A DNA stretch of 64,000 nucleotides from Flavobacterium ginsengisoli (GCF_029625315.1 NZ_CP121110.1:248001-312000); one strand, 5' to 3'; numbered from the stretch's first letter, positions 47,857-61,595 are shown. Notes: a model not told the origin generated them from the letters alone. Numbers and translations are program-made.

Positions 47857-48677
47857 ATGAATAGTCAATATCGGACATATAGAGTAGCAACGGATTTTGG
47901 ATATCAAGTAGATTCCTCAATCCCAGTTATAGGTTATACTGAAACAGTTAACAACGAAATGTGTATCTCCCACTCGCATCCAAGAGCTCAATTGATCTAC
48001 GCGACTCGTGGCGTAATGAATGTTGTGGTGGGCAATAACATTTGGGTTGTAAATCCGTTGCAAGGCCTTTGGATTCCAAGCGGAGTAGAGCATCAGGTTA
48101 CTTTTCAGAAAGACGTTAACTATTACAGTGTTTTTATTGATCCTTCTGCAATTGGAGGATTGCCAGAAAAGAGTTTTTCGTTTGATATTCCGATGTTTTT
48201 AAAGCAGTTGGTTTTCAAAATCATTTCTTTTGGAACAAGTGGCAACTTAACAGAATCACAATTAAGAATCATTTATGTCTTTTTAGATGAACTGGCTTTA
48301 ATAGTGCCAAGCGCCACATTTTTGCCTACTACAAATGATGAAAGAGTCGCAGAAAGTGGTAGAACTTTTAATGAGTGATGTTTCGAGTAAACAAACGATT
48401 GATTATTATGCTGAACTTTCTTTTATGAGCAGACCGAACTTTATCGCGATTATTCATAAAAGAATTGGGAATGAATTTCAGCGATTGGCGCACCCGAATG
48501 AAATTACTAGAAGCCATTAAAAGATTAGGCGAAAAACAATCCATAAAAGAAATCGCTTTAGATTTAGGTTACGAAACAGCGAGTGCTTTTATTTATATGT
48601 TCAAAAAGCATTTGGGCAAAACGCCTTCTAACTATATTTTAGAAGATGAAAATGAGAACGATAAAATGATTGCTTAG
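47857..48677 (+). CDS. AraC-family transcriptional regulator with cupin domain (two frameshifts)
   Basis: Regulator of 272 residues after correction. The N-terminal cupin sensor domain (about 20-115) has H-S-H-P-R-A-Q-L-I-Y-A-T-R-G and G-L-W-I-P-S-G-V-E-H. The C-terminal double helix-turn-helix has F-M-S-D-R-T-L-S-R-L-F, G-M-N-F-S-D-W-R-T-R and a final L-G-Y-E-T-A-S-A-F-I-Y-M-F-K-K. Extra bases at 48348 (C) and 48431 (A) split it into three frames. It is transcribed away from the Fsr-like exporter gene and probably controls it. Confidence 0.85.
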
Positions 48678-49091
48678 GTTTTGAATGTAAATTGAACGCT
48701 GATTAAACGGATTTGATTTACACGGATTTTTTTTGTTTTTATCTAAGATAACCACAATCTTTGTCATTTCGACGAAGGAGAAATCTTCGCAAGTAACTCC
48801 GCAACGAAAGTCCAATCTTTTTAGAGCTTCTCGTGGAGATTTCTCCTTCGTCGAAATGACAATAAAGAGAAAAAATAAATCCGTTTCATCCGAGTCTTCG
48901 CGATAGCGAATCCATCTCATCCGCGGCCCATAAAATTCTAACATCATTTTTTTTATTACTAAAAAAGTGATAAGCCATAATTTTTCCCTTAAAAAATTAT
49001 CAAAAAGTACTGTTTTTTATGAAATAGCAGGATAGTGCAGGGTGTGAAATGTGATAAGAACACTTAACTTTAGTCCCAAAATACACTAACT
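48678..49091. other. 414-base intergenic region with a GTCATTTCGACGAAGGAG hairpin
   Basis: The hairpin at 48763-48860 is the main feature. CATCCG-type short inverted sequence (48886-48925) follows. The last 130 bases form the upstream region of the GH78 gene and show no clear promoter match. Confidence 0.5.
48763..48860. repeat. 98-base hairpin, GTCATTTCGACGAAGGAG family, copy 2
   Basis: The arms match those at 37439-37535. The loop differs (TCCAATCTTTTTAGAGC). Confidence 0.8.
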
Positions 49092-51278
49092 ATGCTAAAC
49101 CGCTTTCCCATTTTTAAGACTTTACTTCTTTTTGTTGCCCTTTTTTCCTGTTCGCTGTCATTTGCACAAGAAAAACCAAAAGAAGCGACATGGATCTGGT
49201 ATCCAGGAGATTTTGAAGTTTGGTTAAGCAACAAAATGCAAGTAAGACGTACAGAACGTGAAGCCGTATTTCCTCCGCTTTGGCAATATTACAGTCCGTA
49301 TGCTTTAGTCACTTTTCAGACAGAAGTAGATATTCCACAGCCAGATGAAGTGAAAATCTTTTCAGAAGGACCTTTTCAATTACTTTTAGACGGCGTTCAA
49401 ATTTACGGACAGCCAAAATCAATCGCAGTTCCTGCCGGAAAACACAAAATTTCTTTTAAAGTTTACAATCAGGAAGTATTGCCGGCTATTTATATTTCGG
49501 GTCAATATGTTAAATCTGATGCTTCTTGGAAAGTAACTAACGAAGATAAACTTTGGATTGATGAAACTGGAAAAGCACAGCAATCTGGCACGCCGTGGGT
49601 TCCTGTTGGTTCTTGGAATTTTAATTCGCCAGAAAATAAACCTTCTGAGTTTAAACTAACAACCAAACCTTTAAGTGCTAAGAAAACAGAGAAAATAGGA
49701 GCGGGTCAATTAGTAGATTTTGGCAAAGAAACTTTCGGTTACATTAAAATTCATGGTTTAAAAGGAAAAGGTAAACTAGCATTGTATTATGGAGAATCTC
49801 GTGAAGAAGCTTTGGATTCTGCCAAATGCGAAACTTTAGATCATTTATCTTTTGATGGAAAACAGCCTGAAATCTACACACATGATGGATCGAAAGCATT
49901 CCGTTATGTTCAGGTGCAAGCAGATGCAGGGGTGAAGTACGATTCTATTTCGATGCTTTATGAATATCTGCCATTAGACTATCGTGGAGCATTCAAATCT
50001 TCTGACGAGCAATTGAATAAAATTTGGGATGTGTCGGCTTATACGATGCATTTAACTTCTCGCGAATTTTTTATTGACGGAATTAAACGCGACCGTTGGG
50101 TTTGGTCTGGCGATGCTTATCAAAGTTATTTAATGAATTATTATTTATTCTTTGATTCGGCTTCGGTAGAAAGAACTTTGTTAGCGCTTCGCGGAAAAGA
50201 TCCTGTAACGGCTCATGTAAACATTATAATGGATTATTCGCTGTATTGGTTTGTAGGTGTTTACGATTATTACTTACATACAGGCGATACAAAATTCATC
50301 AAAACTTTTTATCCAAGAATGAAATCGCTTATGGATTTCTGTTTAGAAAGAAGAAACAAAAACGGATTTTTGGAACCTTTAGAAGGCGACTGGGTTTTTA
50401 TTGATTGGGCAGATGGACTTCCAAAAACAGGCGAAGTGAGTTTTGAACAGATGCTTTTAGCGAGAAGTCTTGAAGCGATGGCAGTGAGTGCTGAAATTGC
50501 TGGGAAAAGCGAAGATCAAAAACAATATCAGAAATTGGGAACTGATTTAAAAACTAAATTATTTGATGTCTTTTGGGATAAAAAAGAAAACGTAATGAAA
50601 CATCAGCGTATCGATGGAAAAATTCAAAATATTGTAACCAGATACGCTAATATGTTCGGTATTTTCTTCAATTATTTTACTGAAGAACAGAAACAAAGCG
50701 TAAAAAATAAAGTGCTACTGAATAAAGATGTTCTTCAAATCACAACTCCATACATGCGTTTTTATGAGTTGGAAGCATTATGCGCAATGGGGGAACAAAA
50801 CTACGTTTTAAAAGAAATGAAAGATTATTGGGGCGGAATGCTAAATGAAGGTGCAACCTCTTTCTGGGAAGAATACAATCCGAACAAAAAGGGAACGGAA
50901 CATTTAACGATGTATGGTCGTCCTTACGGGAAAAGTCTTTGCCATGCTTGGGGCGCAAGTCCGATTTACTTATTAGGAAAATATTATTTAGGTGTAAAAC
51001 CAACTGCTCCAGGTTATTCAGAATACGAAATCAAACCAAATTTAGGCGGTTTAAAATGGATGGAAGGAAAAGTACCAACACCAAACGGGGAAGTTGTCGT
51101 GTATTGCAGTACCAAAGAAATCAAAGTAAAAGCTGGAGAAGGACAAGGAAAATTGATTTTTGAAAGTGCCAGCAAACCTAAAACAAACTCGGGAATAATT
51201 ACTGAATTAGCAAAAAACAAATATCAATTGATTGTAAAACCGAATGTGGAGTATAAAGTGAGTTATAAGGCTTTGTGA
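49092..51278 (+). CDS. GH78-like alpha-L-rhamnosidase
   Basis: A 728-residue exported glycosidase with a signal peptide (1-25, ending S-F-A-Q). N-terminal beta-sandwich domains (to about 310) precede an (alpha/alpha)6 barrel. The barrel has F-I-D-G-I-K-R-D-R-W-V-W-S-G-D near residue 330, the G-D-W-V-F-I-D-W-A-D loop near residue 432, and W-E-E-Y near residue 590. A short C-terminal beta domain (G-L-K-W-M-E-G-K-V-P-T-P-N-G-E) closes it, as in GH78. It would remove terminal rhamnose from rhamnogalacturonan side chains. Confidence 0.85.
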   Translation: MLNRFPIFKTLLLFVALFSCSLSFAQEKPKEATWIWYPGDFEVWLSNKMQVRRTEREAVFPPLWQYYSPYALVTFQTEVDIPQPDEVKIFSEGPFQLLLDGVQIYGQPKSIAVPAGKHKISFKVYNQEVLPAIYISGQYVKSDASWKVTNEDKLWIDETGKAQQSGTPWVPVGSWNFNSPENKPSEFKLTTKPLSAKKTEKIGAGQLVDFGKETFGYIKIHGLKGKGKLALYYGESREEALDSAKCETLDHLSFDGKQPEIYTHDGSKAFRYVQVQADAGVKYDSISMLYEYLPLDYRGAFKSSDEQLNKIWDVSAYTMHLTSREFFIDGIKRDRWVWSGDAYQSYLMNYYLFFDSASVERTLLALRGKDPVTAHVNIIMDYSLYWFVGVYDYYLHTGDTKFIKTFYPRMKSLMDFCLERRNKNGFLEPLEGDWVFIDWADGLPKTGEVSFEQMLLARSLEAMAVSAEIAGKSEDQKQYQKLGTDLKTKLFDVFWDKKENVMKHQRIDGKIQNIVTRYANMFGIFFNYFTEEQKQSVKNKVLLNKDVLQITTPYMRFYELEALCAMGEQNYVLKEMKDYWGGMLNEGATSFWEEYNPNKKGTEHLTMYGRPYGKSLCHAWGASPIYLLGKYYLGVKPTAPGYSEYEIKPNLGGLKWMEGKVPTPNGEVVVYCSTKEIKVKAGEGQGKLIFESASKPKTNSGIITELAKNKYQLIVKPNVEYKVSYKAL

Positions 51279-51320
51279 ATTATGAATTATGAATTATGAG
51301 TTATGAGTGATTAGTAATTA
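51279..51320. repeat. Short tandem ATTATGA / GTTATGA units
   Basis: ATTATGAATTATGA and GAGTTATGA units in tandem directly after the stop codon. The same simple repeat follows genes at 54484 and, in related form, 63311. Confidence 0.5.
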
Positions 51321-51412
51321 GTGATTAACCGATAGTTTATAACGCCCAGTTTGTCATTCCGACTGAAAGGAGGAATCACGCTCGTAACCATAAAGATTGT
51401 CACGTTCAATTT

Positions 51413-51510
51413 GTCATTTCGACGAAGGAGAAATCTTCGCAAGTAGCTCCACAAAGATTGATCTGCAAAGCGTGCTCAGCAAACGAAGATTTCTCCTTCG
51501 TCGAAATGAC
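51413..51510. repeat. 98-base hairpin, GTCATTTCGACGAAGGAG family, copy 3
   Basis: Perfect 18-base terminal arms with a divergent loop. It is preceded at 51352 by a related GTCATTCCGACTGAAAGG sequence. Confidence 0.8.
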
Positions 51511-51565
51511 AAGATTGAAGAAATGCATAAGAAAGAATAAAAGCCAATAAAAAAATAAAAAACCA

Positions 51566-53242
51566 ATGTTTTCAAAAAACACAAAATACAACTTCAAATT
51601 AAAAACAGCATTCTTAATGTTATTAACCGTCTGCATCCAAGCCACAGCACAAACCACAGCATGGAAACCAGCTTCATTTGAAATCGTAAAATCAAATTAC
51701 AAAACTTTCAAAACCACGCAATACGCACACGTTTTTTCAGGAAGCAAACACAATATTGTTCGTTTAGCTCCAGAATTGCAAGGTTTAACAGGAATTGAAC
51801 TTCCTTTAGAGAAATATAAAAATGGAACTAATGCTCCATTACAATTAAAATTTAAAGAACAAGTTCAGGTTTTGATTGGAGTTTTTCAAGAAAATAATTC
51901 AGATTATCTTCAAGCTGATAAGCTTCAAAATGCTAAATTAATTTTAGAAAGTGGGGTTACTATAACAGGATTGCCTTCGGTTAATGTATATGCGATTTCT
52001 TTCTCAAAAGGAACTCAAACATTAAATTTTGAAAAAGGATTATTTGCAGTTTTAGGAGTTGTAAAAGCTTCTGAAAAACTAGAACCAAGAAATGCCAATT
52101 TTCCAGATGGAAAACTTTGGAACCCAACTTTTATCGTTGAAGGATTTTCAGATGAAAAACCACTTTTCGAAATTATTGGTGGAGAAAATAAACCTGTTAT
52201 TGACGAAGGAATGTCTGGAACTGAAGGAATTCAGGGAGGTTTTGAAGGCGGACGCGTTGTAAAAGTTGGCGATACGTATCACATGTTTCCAACTGAAAGA
52301 GCTGGAGAAAAAGGAGTAGATTACTATTACGATCGTGTAAAAACCAAAATCGGACATTGGACAAGTAAAGATGCAATCCATTGGAAAAGAGAATCAACTA
52401 TTTATCAAGCAAGCGGAACTTATGCCGTTACAGAAGACGATAATCCGATGAATGATCGTCGAGCGACTATTTGGTCTTATATGCCAATTTTCAACGAAAA
52501 AGAAAACAAATGGTACGGCTATTATTTGGCTTATACTGTTAGTAAAGAAATAGAACCAAATCATTCATTCGGAAGAATTTGGCGTTGTGAATCAACGGTT
52601 GATGGAATCAACGGAATCGGCGGGCCGTATAAAGATATGGGAATCATTATGGAACCAGGATTGGATTCTCAGCCTTGGGAAGGTCGTCAGGGTGTTGCTT
52701 CGTTTTTTCCGTATCAGGTTGGCGATAAATATTTTGGATTTTACAGTGGTGCTTATCCGTTCAATTCATGGGCAGATTATCCGAAGAAATCTGGTAAAGG
52801 CTGGTTTGTGGCTTTAGCAGAATCCAAAAGTTTAGAAGGCCCTTGGTTAAGAATGAATAAAGGTTTGGAACCCATTAAAACCATGCATCCGTTATTTGTA
52901 GAAAATCCAATAGTAAGTCAATTACCAAATGGAATGTACATCGCCATTTTCGACGGAGGTCCAGACGGTTGGGGACATCATTTACCAAATATGATTGCGT
53001 ATTCTTTATCAGCAGACGGTGTTAATTGGGCTGAAGCTCATTATTTACCAATCGAAACCAAAGTCGATAAATGGTGGGATATTATGCGAACGCCATTATG
53101 TTTAATACCAGAAGGAAATGACGTTTACACAATAGTCTATAACGCCATTGATCTAAAAAGGAGATTTCATCCAACAGGAATGGTAAAAGTAAAATTAAAC
53201 AAAGACGTTATGGAGTCTAAATTAAAGGAATTGAAAAAATAA
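51566..53242 (+). CDS. Exported beta-propeller glycosidase-like protein
   Basis: A 558-residue exported protein with a signal peptide (about 1-29, ending A-T-A-Q). Residues about 30-175 are a beta-rich N-terminal domain. After that comes a five-bladed-propeller pattern with W-T-S-K-D-A-I-H-W-K-R, R-A-T-I-W-S-Y-M-P-I-F near residue 295, F-Y-S-G-A-Y-P-F-N-S-W, V-E-N-P-I-V-S-Q-L-P-N-G-M-Y and A-Y-S-L-S-A-D-G-V-N-W. These S-x-D-x-x-x-W repeats are typical of GH43/GH32/GH130-type folds. I cannot name the GH family. Context suggests a pectin side-chain enzyme. Confidence 0.7.
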   Translation: MFSKNTKYNFKLKTAFLMLLTVCIQATAQTTAWKPASFEIVKSNYKTFKTTQYAHVFSGSKHNIVRLAPELQGLTGIELPLEKYKNGTNAPLQLKFKEQVQVLIGVFQENNSDYLQADKLQNAKLILESGVTITGLPSVNVYAISFSKGTQTLNFEKGLFAVLGVVKASEKLEPRNANFPDGKLWNPTFIVEGFSDEKPLFEIIGGENKPVIDEGMSGTEGIQGGFEGGRVVKVGDTYHMFPTERAGEKGVDYYYDRVKTKIGHWTSKDAIHWKRESTIYQASGTYAVTEDDNPMNDRRATIWSYMPIFNEKENKWYGYYLAYTVSKEIEPNHSFGRIWRCESTVDGINGIGGPYKDMGIIMEPGLDSQPWEGRQGVASFFPYQVGDKYFGFYSGAYPFNSWADYPKKSGKGWFVALAESKSLEGPWLRMNKGLEPIKTMHPLFVENPIVSQLPNGMYIAIFDGGPDGWGHHLPNMIAYSLSADGVNWAEAHYLPIETKVDKWWDIMRTPLCLIPEGNDVYTIVYNAIDLKRRFHPTGMVKVKLNKDVMESKLKELKK

Positions 53243-53248
53243 ATTAAA

Positions 53249-53318
53249 GTTTCCCGCAGATTTTGCAGATCAGGTAGATAAAAAAATCAGCTAAATCTGC
53301 AAAATCTGCGAGAGAAAC
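53249..53318. repeat. Hairpin of the GCAGATTTTGCAGAT family
   Basis: GTTTCCCGCAGATTTTGCAG and ATCTGCAAAATCTGCGAG pair across a short spacer. Related copies are at 30855-31053 and 63498-63567. Confidence 0.65.
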
Positions 53319-53362
53319 AAAATAAAATCCGCATCATCCACGGACCAAAATATAACCAAAAA

Positions 53363-54484
53363 ATGAAAATTAAATATCTACTAATTGCCATTTCAGCGCT
53401 TGTCATAACAAGCTGTGCTACCAAATACAAGAAAAGAGAAATTACTGATAGTGTAATGCAGGAGATTTACGAAGAAATCAAAACGCCTTACAAATACGGC
53501 TTGGTAATGGTTCCAACTGACAACTCATACAAAATGGATTGCCCGAGTGTATTTAGAAAAGATGGCAAATGGTATATGACGTATTTAATTTACGACGGAA
53601 GAGGTTACGAAACTTGGCTAGCAGAAAGCGATAATCTTTTAGATTGGAAACATCTAGGAAAAGTAATGTCTTTTTCAGAAAATGAAAAACATTGGGATGT
53701 CAACCAAAAAGCAGGATATATTTCGTTGCAAGATTTGACTTGGGGCGGAAGCTACGAATGGGAAAAATACGATGACAAATACTGGATGAGTTATTTTGGC
53801 GGAGACAGCAAAGGTTACGAAGCAGGCGTTCTATCAATCGGAATGGCTTACACAAAAGAAGCTCCGACAAAACCACACGAATTTCAAAGATTAGAAAATC
53901 CGGTTTTAACACCAAAAGACAAAGACGCTAAATGGTGGGATAATAGTACGATGTATAAAAACAGTGTAATTCGTGATAAAGACAAAGTTACAGGACACAA
54001 TTTTATCATGTATTACAATGCCCGTGGCGATAGTATCAATCCTGCAAAAGGTGCTGAACGTATTGCGATGGCGGTTTCAAACGACATGAAAACATGGAAA
54101 CGTTATGGCGATAAACCTTTAATCAATCATCATAAAGGAATTTCGGGAGATGCTTATATTCAGCGTATTAATGATACTTGGGTAATGTTCTATTTTGGAG
54201 CTTTTTGGACAGGTTGGAATCAAGGTGCATTTAACCGTTTTGCCGTTTCGAATGATTTAGTAAACTGGACGGACTGGAAAGGCGACGATTTAGTTAAATC
54301 ATCAGAACCTTACGATGATATGTTTGCGCATAAGTCATTTGTTGTAAAACACGACGGAATTGTGTATCATTTTTATTGTGCCGTTAACAAAGCAGAACAA
54401 AGAGGAATTGCCATTGCAACATCTAAAGATTTAGGAAAAAGCAAATTGAATTTTGTGGCACCGCCGGAGAAAAAGAAGAAATAA
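53363..54484 (+). CDS. Beta-propeller glycosidase-like lipoprotein (GH43/GH130-type fold)
   Basis: A 373-residue lipoprotein (I-T-S-C18). It shows propeller repeats: K-M-D-C-P-S-V-F-R-K-D-G-K-W-Y-M-T-Y near residue 58, A-E-S-D-N-L-L-D-W-K, R-F-A-V-S-N-D-L-V-N-W-T and H-K-S-F-V-V-K-H-D-G-I-V-Y-H-F-Y. The aspartate in M-D-C-P-S-V-F and the later S-G-D-A-Y are candidate active-site residues. It follows the other propeller gene in the same direction, so the two may act on one linkage. The exact family is not clear. Confidence 0.7.
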   Translation: MKIKYLLIAISALVITSCATKYKKREITDSVMQEIYEEIKTPYKYGLVMVPTDNSYKMDCPSVFRKDGKWYMTYLIYDGRGYETWLAESDNLLDWKHLGKVMSFSENEKHWDVNQKAGYISLQDLTWGGSYEWEKYDDKYWMSYFGGDSKGYEAGVLSIGMAYTKEAPTKPHEFQRLENPVLTPKDKDAKWWDNSTMYKNSVIRDKDKVTGHNFIMYYNARGDSINPAKGAERIAMAVSNDMKTWKRYGDKPLINHHKGISGDAYIQRINDTWVMFYFGAFWTGWNQGAFNRFAVSNDLVNWTDWKGDDLVKSSEPYDDMFAHKSFVVKHDGIVYHFYCAVNKAEQRGIAIATSKDLGKSKLNFVAPPEKKKK

Positions 54485-54486
54485 TT

Positions 54487-54524
54487 ATGAGTTATGAGTT
54501 ATGAGTTATGAGTTATGAGTTATG
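54487..54524. repeat. Tandem 7-bp repeat (ATGAGTT)
   Basis: About five consecutive ATGAGTT units lie directly after the propeller lipoprotein stop codon. Confidence 0.6.
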
Positions 54525-54550
54525 AAATATCTTAATACTCCCAACTGAAA

Positions 54551-57974
<3,424 letters not shown>

Positions 57975-58014
57975 TAATTTTAAAATTAAGAACTATAAAT
58001 TAAAGATACAGTTT

Positions 58015-58111
58015 GTCATTTCGAGGAACGAGAAATCTTCGCAAGAAACTCCACAAAGGTGATCCAGCATGCGGAGCTACTCACAAAGATTTCTCCTTAC
58101 GTCGAAATGAC
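58015..58111. repeat. 97-base hairpin, GTCATTTCGACGAAGGAG family, divergent copy 4
   Basis: The left arm is GTCATTTCGAGGAACGAG and the right arm is CTCCTTACGTCGAAATGAC, so both arms have drifted but still pair in their outer parts. Confidence 0.7.
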
Positions 58112-58141
58112 AAAACAAACGAATAAAAATGGCGAATATCA

Positions 58142-58173
58142 AACCCGACAGGTTTCAAAAACCTGTCAGGTTT
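58142..58173. repeat. AACCTGTCAGGTTT hairpin
   Basis: ACAGGTTTCAAAAACCTGT forms a compact stem just before the GH106 start codon. A related ACAAGGTTTTGGAAACCTTG lies at 63581-63600. Confidence 0.6.
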
Positions 58174-58197
58174 ACAAACGAAATAAAACAAAGAATA

Positions 58198-61100
58198 ATG
58201 TTTCAAAAAAAACACCTCTTTTTTATCATCCTTTTAGCAAGCCTCGTCTCTGCACAGGAAATCCATAAAAAAGAATCTTTTCAGCCAACTTTAGAATCCT
58301 CAAGACCTTGGGTGTATTGGTATTGGATGAAATCAGCGTATTCTAAAGCTGGACTTACAGCCGATTTAGAAGCTATGAAACAAGCTGGGATTGCGGGAGC
58401 TTATTTAATGACTATTAAAGGGCCAGCAAATCCGCCCTTGATAGATCCGCCAGTTTTACAGTTGACGCCTGAATTTTGGGATATGATTCATTGGGCTTTT
58501 AAAGAAGCAGATCGTTTAGGGTTAAAACTAGCTTTTCACGGAGCTGACGGATTTGCCGTTGCAGGCGGGCCGTGGATTACACCAGAAATGTCTATGCAGA
58601 AAGTAGTCTGGTCAACGACTGAAATTTCAGGTGGAAAAAAAGTGGCACTGAAACTGCCAGTTCCAGAACATTACAAAGACTATTATAAAGACATTGCCAC
58701 TTTTGCGATTCCGATAAAAGAATACCAAATTACTTCGCAAATACAATTGCCAAAAGTAACGACATCAAACAATACCGATGCATCGTTTTTGGCTGATCTT
58801 AAAAAAGACGAAAACTTCAAGTTTGCCGATGCTGGATGGATTCAATATGAATTTCTCCAGCCTTTTACCTGCAAATCTATTGTAATTGAAACCAAAGGAA
58901 GAGATTTTCAGGCACAGCGTCTTATTGTCGAAGTGAGTGATGACGGAATAAATTTTAGATTCCACGAAAGAATGATTGCGCCACGTCACGGCTGGCAGGA
59001 TATGGATTTTCCAAATACCCATACTATTACGCCAGTAACAGCAAAATATTTCAGATTTGTGTATGATCCAAAAGGAACAGAACCTGGAGCAGAAGATTTG
59101 GATTTTGCGAAGTGGAAACAGAATTTGAAAGTCAGTAAAATAACCCTTTCGAATCAATCACTGATTAATAATTACGAAGGAAAATCAGGAGCAATTTGGC
59201 GTTTAACTCCGCAGACTACAGAAAAAGAAATTCTGAATTCTGATGCATTCAAAAAATCAGAAATTATCAATATCTCTAATTTTGTTGATGCTGATGGAAA
59301 CCTAAACTGGAAAGCACCAAAAGGAAAGTGGAAAATCATCCGAATGGGACATACTTCTACAGGGCATGAAAATGCCACTGGCGGAGCAGGAAAAGGACTG
59401 GAAGTTGATAAATTTAATCCAGAATTAATTCGTTTTCAGTTGGATCATTGGTTTGGAGAAGCCGTTCGTTCTGCTGGACCTGAATTGGCTTCGAAAGTTC
59501 TTGAAATCCTTCATTTTGACAGTTGGGAATGCGGAAGTCAAAATTGGTCTTCAGTTTTTCAAGCTGAATTTAAAAAGAGACGTGGTTATGATATTATAGA
59601 ATATCTGCCAGTTATGGCTGGAGTTCCAGTAGAAAATGCCGATTTTTCAGAGAAAGTTTTATACGATGTTAGAAAAACAATTGCCGATTTAGTTGCCGAT
59701 AATTTCTACGGAACAGTAGCAAAAATCGCCAAAGAAAATAACATAAAATTAAGTGCCGAAAATGTGGCACCGGTTGTAACAAGCGATGCATTGCTTCATT
59801 ATAAATATGTCGATTATCCAAGTGGAGAATTTTGGCTGAAAAGCCCAACCCACGATAAACCTTTTGACATGGTTGATGCCATTTCAGGCGGACATATTTA
59901 CGGAAAAGATATTATTCAGGCTGAATCTTTTACGGCTCTGAGAATGGATTGGGACGAACATCCCGGAAATCTAAAAACAACGGCAGACCGGAATTATGCT
60001 TTAGGAATTAACCGTTTATTCTATCACGTTTTTGTCCATAATCCGTGGACGGATAGAAAACCAGGAATGACTTTAGATGATATCGGAACTTTTTTTCAAA
60101 GGGACCAAACTTGGTGGAAACCCGGAAAAGCATGGTTTGATTATTGTCAAAGAGTGCAGTTTCAATTGCAAAAAGGAAAACCAGTAATTGATCTGGCAGT
60201 TTTTATTGGAGAAGATTTTCCTTCCCGTTCTTTTGTTCCAGATCGATTAGTGTCTTTTATTCCGAATGTATTTGGAAAAGAAAGATTGGAAAGCGAGAAA
60301 ATCCGTTTAGAAAATGAAGGTCAGCCAACGGCAAAAATGCCAAAAGAAGTGACCTATTCTAAAAACATCACCGATTTATCACAATGGATTAATCCGCTAA
60401 ATGGTTATCAATATGATTCTTTCAATGCCGATGTTTTAATTAATAGAGCGAAAGTAGTAAACGGAAAAATTTCGTTTGATGGTGGAATTGAATATGGAGC
60501 TTTATTCTTCCCAGGAAGTCATAAAATGGCACCAAATAAGATGCTTTCTTTGGCTTCCGCCGAAAAAATCCTCCAATTAATAAAAGATGGAGCAACGATT
60601 TTTGTAGATGAAAAACCAAACCTTCAGCCAGGAATTCAATCAGAAGCTAATGAAAAAAAATGGGAGAATGTAATTGATGAAATCTGGAATAATGCCAATT
60701 CATTAACATGGAAAATCGGAAAAGGTACGGTTATCAAATTACCGTATTTAGGAAATGATTTTACTTCAATTGGAATCACGCAAGACGTTTATTTTCCAAA
60801 TTTAAACCGAGCTGATTCAGAAACATTGGCTTGGGCGCATCGTAAATCAGATACCGAAGATATTTATTTTATTTCCAATCAAAAAGCAGAAAAAAGAACA
60901 TTCGATGCTTCTTTCAGAATAGCTGGAAAAGTTCCGCAATGGTACAATCCTGTGACAGATCAAACGTCAGATTTAGACAGTTGGATGATTTTAGATGAAA
61001 GAACAATTGTTACGATAACATTAGAGGCCAACGAATCTGGTTTTGTGATTTTTAAAGATGAGATAAAAGAACTTATAAATGAAAATTACAAAAAAGTATC

Positions 61101-61590
61101 GCAATTTGAGAAAGTTCAGACTTTAGATGAGAATTGGAAATTACAATTTGATCCTGAATTTAAAGGACCGAAAGAAATAGTAAAAACAAATAAACTTTTT
61201 GACTGGAGTACTTCTGAAAATGATCAGATTAAATATTATTCTGGAACTGTAGTTTATGAAAAAGAGTTTATCTGGAAAGGAAAAGAAACCAATAAAATCT
61301 GGTTGGATCTAGGTGAAATATCAAATATTGCCGAAATCAAAATCAACGGAAAAGATTGCGGAACGCTTTGGACTTTCCCTTTCAAAACTGATATTTCAAA
61401 AGCTTTGCAAAAAGGAAAAAACACGATAGAAATAAAAGTTACAAATACGTGGGCAAATAGATTAATTGGCGATCAAAAATTACCAAAAGAAGAAAGACTG
61501 ACATGGACAACAGCGCCGTTTCGTTTAGAAGGAGAACCGTTGTTGAAAGCTGGATTATTAGGGCCAGTTATAATTTTACAGGAGAAATAA
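58198..61590 (+). CDS. GH106-like alpha-L-rhamnosidase
   Basis: A 1130-residue exported glycosidase. I start it at 58198 (M-F-Q-K-K-H-L-F-F-I-I-L-L-A-S-L-V-S-A-Q) because the longer frame runs back through a repeat and this start gives a clean signal peptide. Family signs are R-P-W-V-Y-W-Y-W-M-K-S near residue 37, G-I-A-G-A-Y-L-M-T near residue 66, L-A-F-H-G-A-D-G-F near residue 112, and H-F-D-S-W-E-C-G-S-Q-N-W near residue 438. A galactose-binding-like beta domain and a C-terminal domain with N-I-A-E-I-K-I-N-G follow. GH106 enzymes act on rhamnose in RG-I and RG-II, which fits the neighbours. Confidence 0.88.
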   Translation: MFQKKHLFFIILLASLVSAQEIHKKESFQPTLESSRPWVYWYWMKSAYSKAGLTADLEAMKQAGIAGAYLMTIKGPANPPLIDPPVLQLTPEFWDMIHWAFKEADRLGLKLAFHGADGFAVAGGPWITPEMSMQKVVWSTTEISGGKKVALKLPVPEHYKDYYKDIATFAIPIKEYQITSQIQLPKVTTSNNTDASFLADLKKDENFKFADAGWIQYEFLQPFTCKSIVIETKGRDFQAQRLIVEVSDDGINFRFHERMIAPRHGWQDMDFPNTHTITPVTAKYFRFVYDPKGTEPGAEDLDFAKWKQNLKVSKITLSNQSLINNYEGKSGAIWRLTPQTTEKEILNSDAFKKSEIINISNFVDADGNLNWKAPKGKWKIIRMGHTSTGHENATGGAGKGLEVDKFNPELIRFQLDHWFGEAVRSAGPELASKVLEILHFDSWECGSQNWSSVFQAEFKKRRGYDIIEYLPVMAGVPVENADFSEKVLYDVRKTIADLVADNFYGTVAKIAKENNIKLSAENVAPVVTSDALLHYKYVDYPSGEFWLKSPTHDKPFDMVDAISGGHIYGKDIIQAESFTALRMDWDEHPGNLKTTADRNYALGINRLFYHVFVHNPWTDRKPGMTLDDIGTFFQRDQTWWKPGKAWFDYCQRVQFQLQKGKPVIDLAVFIGEDFPSRSFVPDRLVSFIPNVFGKERLESEKIRLENEGQPTAKMPKEVTYSKNITDLSQWINPLNGYQYDSFNADVLINRAKVVNGKISFDGGIEYGALFFPGSHKMAPNKMLSLASAEKILQLIKDGATIFVDEKPNLQPGIQSEANEKKWENVIDEIWNNANSLTWKIGKGTVIKLPYLGNDFTSIGITQDVYFPNLNRADSETLAWAHRKSDTEDIYFISNQKAEKRTFDASFRIAGKVPQWYNPVTDQTSDLDSWMILDERTIVTITLEANESGFVIFKDEIKELINENYKKVSQFEKVQTLDENWKLQFDPEFKGPKEIVKTNKLFDWSTSENDQIKYYSGTVVYEKEFIWKGKETNKIWLDLGEISNIAEIKINGKDCGTLWTFPFKTDISKALQKGKNTIEIKVTNTWANRLIGDQKLPKEERLTWTTAPFRLEGEPLLKAGLLGPVIILQEK

Positions 61591-61595
61591 ATGTT

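Noticed and set aside
58129..58197. Upstream extension of the GH106 gene by 23 residues
   Set aside because: The extension is encoded by a hairpin repeat and would bury the signal peptide. The start at 58198 is cleaner.
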